Below, one piece after another: positions 35,151 through 36,036 of a stretch of DNA of 36,036 nucleotides; the first letter of the stretch is position 1; the number at the start of each line of letters is the position of its first letter. Source of the DNA: JBBDWJ01 sp040902925. GTDB taxonomy: Bacteria; Acidobacteriota; Terriglobia; Bryobacterales; UBA6623. Where the stretch lies: NCBI GenBank assembly GCA_040902925.1, contig JBBDWJ010000128.1, positions 1-36,036 on the forward strand. Direction: 5' to 3'. Both the position numbers and the translations under genes were made by a program. The notes beneath the pieces are model-generated. The model had not been told where the DNA came from. It was given only the letters and a program-made list of their open reading frames with translations, and did no database searches.

Positions 35151-36036
35151 GTGAATCGAATAGGCAGACGCGCTATCCTGCGATCCATTTTGGGAGTCGT
35201 GTTGCTGCCCCTGTTGCGGTCGCGGCGATCGGGGAGTACGCAAGCGGCAAGCCTGTTGGTGGAACAGTTACGGCGGCCCCCGCAAGAGCGGCAGGGCGCC
35301 ACGCGAAAAGCTTTCTACCGGGCGGATGTAACGATCCTGCTCCTTTCCCTTCCGATCTATAGACGGCGAGGGGCGGGCGGCGGGTGCGTGGAAGTGGAGC
35401 AGCGCCGCGATGCGGATCGCGATTCTCTTGCCATCCGCTTCTCGGCCGGATCTTACCCCGAACAGGCCCGCGGATTGAATCGCCTCGGTTACATCGAAGA
35501 GGTCATCATAAGCCGCGCCAGCCAGGTCGAAGAGCTAGCCTACTTCGGCTTCCTGACTTCGTCTCGGGAAAAGGATGTCGCCGAAGCCCGCCGCGCCCTT
35601 GAGGAATCCGGCCAAACCGCGGTGACCTACAGCGCCGCCGAGGGACATATCCGTTCGGGGGCCGAGACCAGCCGCAAGTCCAGTCTGAACCTGCCTGACG
35701 TCCACACCTGGACCCAGACCGGGCCATTACTCGAGCAAGTCCGAACCGCTTTCCTCGCGGACACCGAGGCCGAGACTCACACTCGAAAGCACCAGGGAGC
35801 GCCGGCAACATTTCTGTTTTCCTTGCTGTCAGCGGCCTGGGGGCGGGAAAGCACATTTGAGGCCTCCTACAGTTATCTCGCAAAGGACTATCACATGCGA
35901 GTCGAGAAAAAAGCGGATTTGGAAACAGGCCGTCGCATGGCGCAGGATGGACTCACCCATTTGCCGGACGCTGTGGTCTTGTTGAACCTGACCTATGCGC
36001 GGCCGAGGGCCGGGGTGGAGGACCTGGACGCACTCA
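35151..36036 (+). CDS. Exported unknown protein, 3' end outside the window
   Basis: An open frame of 295 codons without stop up to the window end. GTG at 35151 has GGGAG eight bases upstream. The N-terminus MNRIGRRAILRSILGVVLLP has a twin-arginine pair before a hydrophobic segment, so Sec or Tat export is likely. Further on come 'KAFYRADVTILLLSLPIYRR', 'VEVEQRRDADRDSLAIRFSA', 'ARGLNRLGYIEEVIISRASQ' and 'PATFLFSLLSAAWGRESTFE'. High GC3 throughout supports coding. No family is recognised. It is divergently transcribed from the secreted unknown at 33033-35021 across 129 bases with a palindrome. Confidence 0.7.
   Translation, partial: MNRIGRRAILRSILGVVLLPLLRSRRSGSTQAASLLVEQLRRPPQERQGATRKAFYRADVTILLLSLPIYRRRGAGGGCVEVEQRRDADRDSLAIRFSAGSYPEQARGLNRLGYIEEVIISRASQVEELAYFGFLTSSREKDVAEARRALEESGQTAVTYSAAEGHIRSGAETSRKSSLNLPDVHTWTQTGPLLEQVRTAFLADTEAETHTRKHQGAPATFLFSLLSAAWGRESTFEASYSYLAKDYHMRVEKKADLETGRRMAQDGLTHLPDAVVLLNLTYARPRAGVEDLDAL

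Overview
The window looks like part of an Acidobacteriota genome, probably of the Bryobacterales/Solibacter type. This is inferred from gene content: a ~1260-residue Oar-like TonB-dependent receptor with an N-terminal carboxypeptidase-regulatory-like domain, a PSD1/DUF1501 pair beside it, a zinc-ribbon/MGH1-like glucosidase pair, and a high-GC coding style. No rRNA, tRNA, CRISPR array or intact transposase was recognised.

Layout. 1-6290 (+): the tail of a PSD1-type protein, a Tat-exported DUF1501 protein and a large TonB-dependent receptor closed by a clear terminator. 6308-11440 (-): a complete urease operon ureA-B-C-E-F-G-D. 11981-13726 (+): a lipoprotein sulfatase. 13758-16355 (-): a frameshifted type II NADH dehydrogenase and an N-terminally short SMP-30/gluconolactonase. 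16380-22516 (+): a 5'-truncated FMN-reductase remnant, a small zinc-ribbon protein, a GH63/MGH1-like glucosidase, an SDR dehydrogenase and a glycogen-debranching enzyme. 22516-23524 (-): a truncated pseudokinase. 23817-25763 (+): a small membrane protein, a response regulator with an amber stop and an orphan zinc-finger anti-sigma factor. 25961-29664 (+): an aquaporin, a frameshifted GMC oxidoreductase and a secreted double-VOC protein. 29741-30498 (-): an Lgt-like pseudogene. 30647-35021 (-): a GT4 glycosyltransferase, a membrane protein and a large secreted protein of unknown function. 35151-end (+): an unknown secreted protein running off the window.

Function. The urease operon has all structural and accessory genes but no nickel transporter here. 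The centre of the window could form a route from alpha-glucan to oxidised glucose: debranching enzyme and glucosidase release glucose, the SDR resembles glucose 1-dehydrogenases, SMP-30 proteins are often gluconolactonases, and a GMC oxidoreductase lies close by. This pathway is inferred from families and proximity. The right end (GT4, membrane protein, secreted unknown, divergent exported unknown) is the best candidate for an undescribed envelope or glycan system.

The most unusual property is the number of broken genes. NDH-2, the GMC oxidoreductase and the FMN-reductase remnant are each restored by removing one base from a G/C homopolymer. The Lgt-like gene is restored by adding one base and also lacks its 5' end. 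The response regulator has one in-frame TAG. Two points (about 16356-16389 and about 22516) join pieces of unrelated genes and bound a 6.1-kb block. Homopolymer miscalls or misassembly could explain several of these, and sequence alone cannot separate that from real decay.
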